Assembly (NCBI RefSeq): GCF_000188155.2
Contig: NZ_KE124774.1
Coordinates: 3,490,356-3,554,355 of the forward strand
DNA: 64,000 nucleotides
Source of the DNA: Methylocystis sp. ATCC 49242
GTDB taxonomy: Bacteria; Pseudomonadota; Alphaproteobacteria; Rhizobiales; Beijerinckiaceae
Direction of reading: 5' to 3'
In this document: one piece after another, positions 62,979 to 64,000 of the stretch
Numbering within the stretch: position 1 is the stretch's first letter
Layout: each line of letters starts with the position of its first letter
Made by a program: the position numbers and the translations under genes
Notes under the pieces: generated by a model
Databases searched by the model: none
Told to the model about the DNA's origin: nothing
Seen by the model: the letters and a program-made list of their open reading frames with translations, nothing else

Positions 62979-63788
62979 TCATCGCGGCTTCCCAACGGCC
63001 TCCCGAATGGCGTTCGCAAGATCGCCCTCGAAGAGAATGGCGGAGCCGTAATGCGTTTCGATGTCGAAGGGACGCGTCCAATTCATGTCGAGCGACGCGC
63101 TGTGCAGCGCGATCAGCCGTCCGTCTTCTGAAAAGAGTCCGGATCCAGATCCGCCATAGCCGTCATTGCAGTCATGGCGCGCGCGCCGGACATGCCCTTC
63201 CGTGGGCTCGTCGATCCTGTGAATCGCGCAGGATTCCACCGTCGCGGGAAGACGTGTATTCGAATGTCCCGCGGGCGACACCATCGTCACTTTCATGGCC
63301 GCTCCCGTCAGTATGTCGCTCGCATCCGGGATCGGCTGCGGCTGGACATTGTCCGGCGTCGGCTGAAGGAGGCGCAGCAGCGCCCAGTCATCCGTGATGT
63401 GCAACCCCTTCGACTCGACGGAGGCGCCGATGCGCAGGCTGTCGGCGTCGAAATAGTAATCGCCGCCGCCGATACGGAAGAAGCAGTCCGTGACGGGACG
63501 GGTCGGGACCAGCTTGCGATCGACGAAATTATGCGCGTTCAAAACGACGAGGTCATGCGAGCCGATGAGCCAGGCGGCCGCCCCGCGCTCCAGCGTGCCG
63601 TAATCGGAATAGCACATCAGAACGCCCGCGCCGGTGAAACGCGCTGTATCAGCTTCGCTCATGAGACGGCGTCCGTCCTCCGGATAGAGCGCAACATTGA
63701 CGATCTGTGCGTCGAGGCCTTCGAAAGTCGTGAAGAGGAGAGACAGGAGAATGCCGCCGGTGAGGCGGCGGATCACGCGATCGGTCAT
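62979..63788 (-). CDS. Secreted trypsin-like serine protease
   Basis: The 269-residue protein has a signal/anchor segment (LTGGILLSLLFTTFEGLDA) and a chymotrypsin-fold domain. The catalytic triad is visible as His in VVLNAHNFVDR, Asp in ITDDWALLRL and Ser in GYGGSGSGLFSEDG. It lacks a PDZ domain. ATG 63788 follows GGAAAAGAAG; an upstream reading from 63806 adds six residues. It converges on the diheme cytochrome gene with stops 1 base apart. The last 212 bases of the window hold no gene. Confidence 0.88.
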   Translation of the reverse strand: MTDRVIRRLTGGILLSLLFTTFEGLDAQIVNVALYPEDGRRLMSEADTARFTGAGVLMCYSDYGTLERGAAAWLIGSHDLVVLNAHNFVDRKLVPTRPVTDCFFRIGGGDYYFDADSLRIGASVESKGLHITDDWALLRLLQPTPDNVQPQPIPDASDILTGAAMKVTMVSPAGHSNTRLPATVESCAIHRIDEPTEGHVRRARHDCNDGYGGSGSGLFSEDGRLIALHSASLDMNWTRPFDIETHYGSAILFEGDLANAIREAVGKPR

Positions 63789-64000
63789 GTTTTTCTTCTT
63801 TTCCAACGCCGTTCGGCGCGAGGAGATACCGCAAGAGCGCGCGCGTCAAGATGTCGTATGCGGCACGAAGCGAGGGGGCCTCGTCAGGAAATAATTGTAG
63901 GCGGTATGCCATTTTTTCCCGACGCACATTACCGATAAATCGTGAAGACAGGTCGCGCGCCGTAAATTTATATGCAGGCGGATCGTCTCTCCCATAAAGC

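Overview
The window is GC-rich DNA from an alphaproteobacterium, most likely of the order Hyphomicrobiales. The evidence is the split F1 operon atpHAGDC without F0 genes, a GTTC-N7-GTTC LexA box in front of recA, NDUFA9-like and Omp31-like proteins, DUF5681, and an adenosylcobalamin-dependent methylmalonyl-CoA mutase. A methanotroph of the Methylocystis/Methylosinus type would fit the protein flavour and the OprC-like copper receptor, but no methane or methanol oxidation gene is present, so the genus is inference.

Layout. 1-19.8 kb is conserved core: a proline-rich envelope protein cut by the left edge, apt and mtnP (purine and methylthioadenosine salvage), the F1-ATPase operon, alaS translationally coupled to a cyclic-nucleotide-gated K+ channel, recA, a universal stress protein, a small cytochrome c, a free-standing CZB protein, methylmalonyl-CoA mutase, two membrane proteins, an NDUFA9-like protein and tRNA-Leu(CAG). 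20-26.7 kb holds a GAF-PAS-GAF sensor without output domain and a tightly overlapping sulfate ABC operon (sbp-cysT-cysW-cysA) ending in a tam-like methyltransferase. 27-45 kb is envelope and accessory metabolism: a fused alginate-export/Omp31 double barrel, isoaspartyl peptidase, an Flp-like micro-protein, two L,D-transpeptidases, an Omp31-type porin, eutA plus a single-chain EutB-EutC ethanolamine ammonia-lyase, a short-chain dehydrogenase, a TIM-barrel protein, an M3 peptidase and a 2',3'-cyclic phosphodiesterase/RNA ligase. 46-50.4 kb is a likely copper-uptake locus: a LuxR-type regulator divergent from a DUF2946 protein and an OprC-like TonB receptor with a CxxxM motif.

50.9-60.5 kb is a mobile-element accumulation zone: an IS5-family element, an IS3-family element, phage/plasmid-type genes (DUF5681, a degenerate secreted nuclease, a SlyX-like protein), truncated hsdM and DUF932 genes, and an IS21-family element whose istB is split exactly at Walker B by an IS630-family element. 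60.5-64 kb returns to secreted proteins: DUF3617, a pentapeptide-repeat protein, a diheme cytochrome c and a trypsin-like protease.

The most interesting points are the copper locus with its long palindrome, the EutBC fusion without microcompartment genes, the double-barrel outer-membrane fusion with a stand-alone paralogue of its second half near two L,D-transpeptidases, and a candidate small RNA/attenuator at about 31.9 kb.
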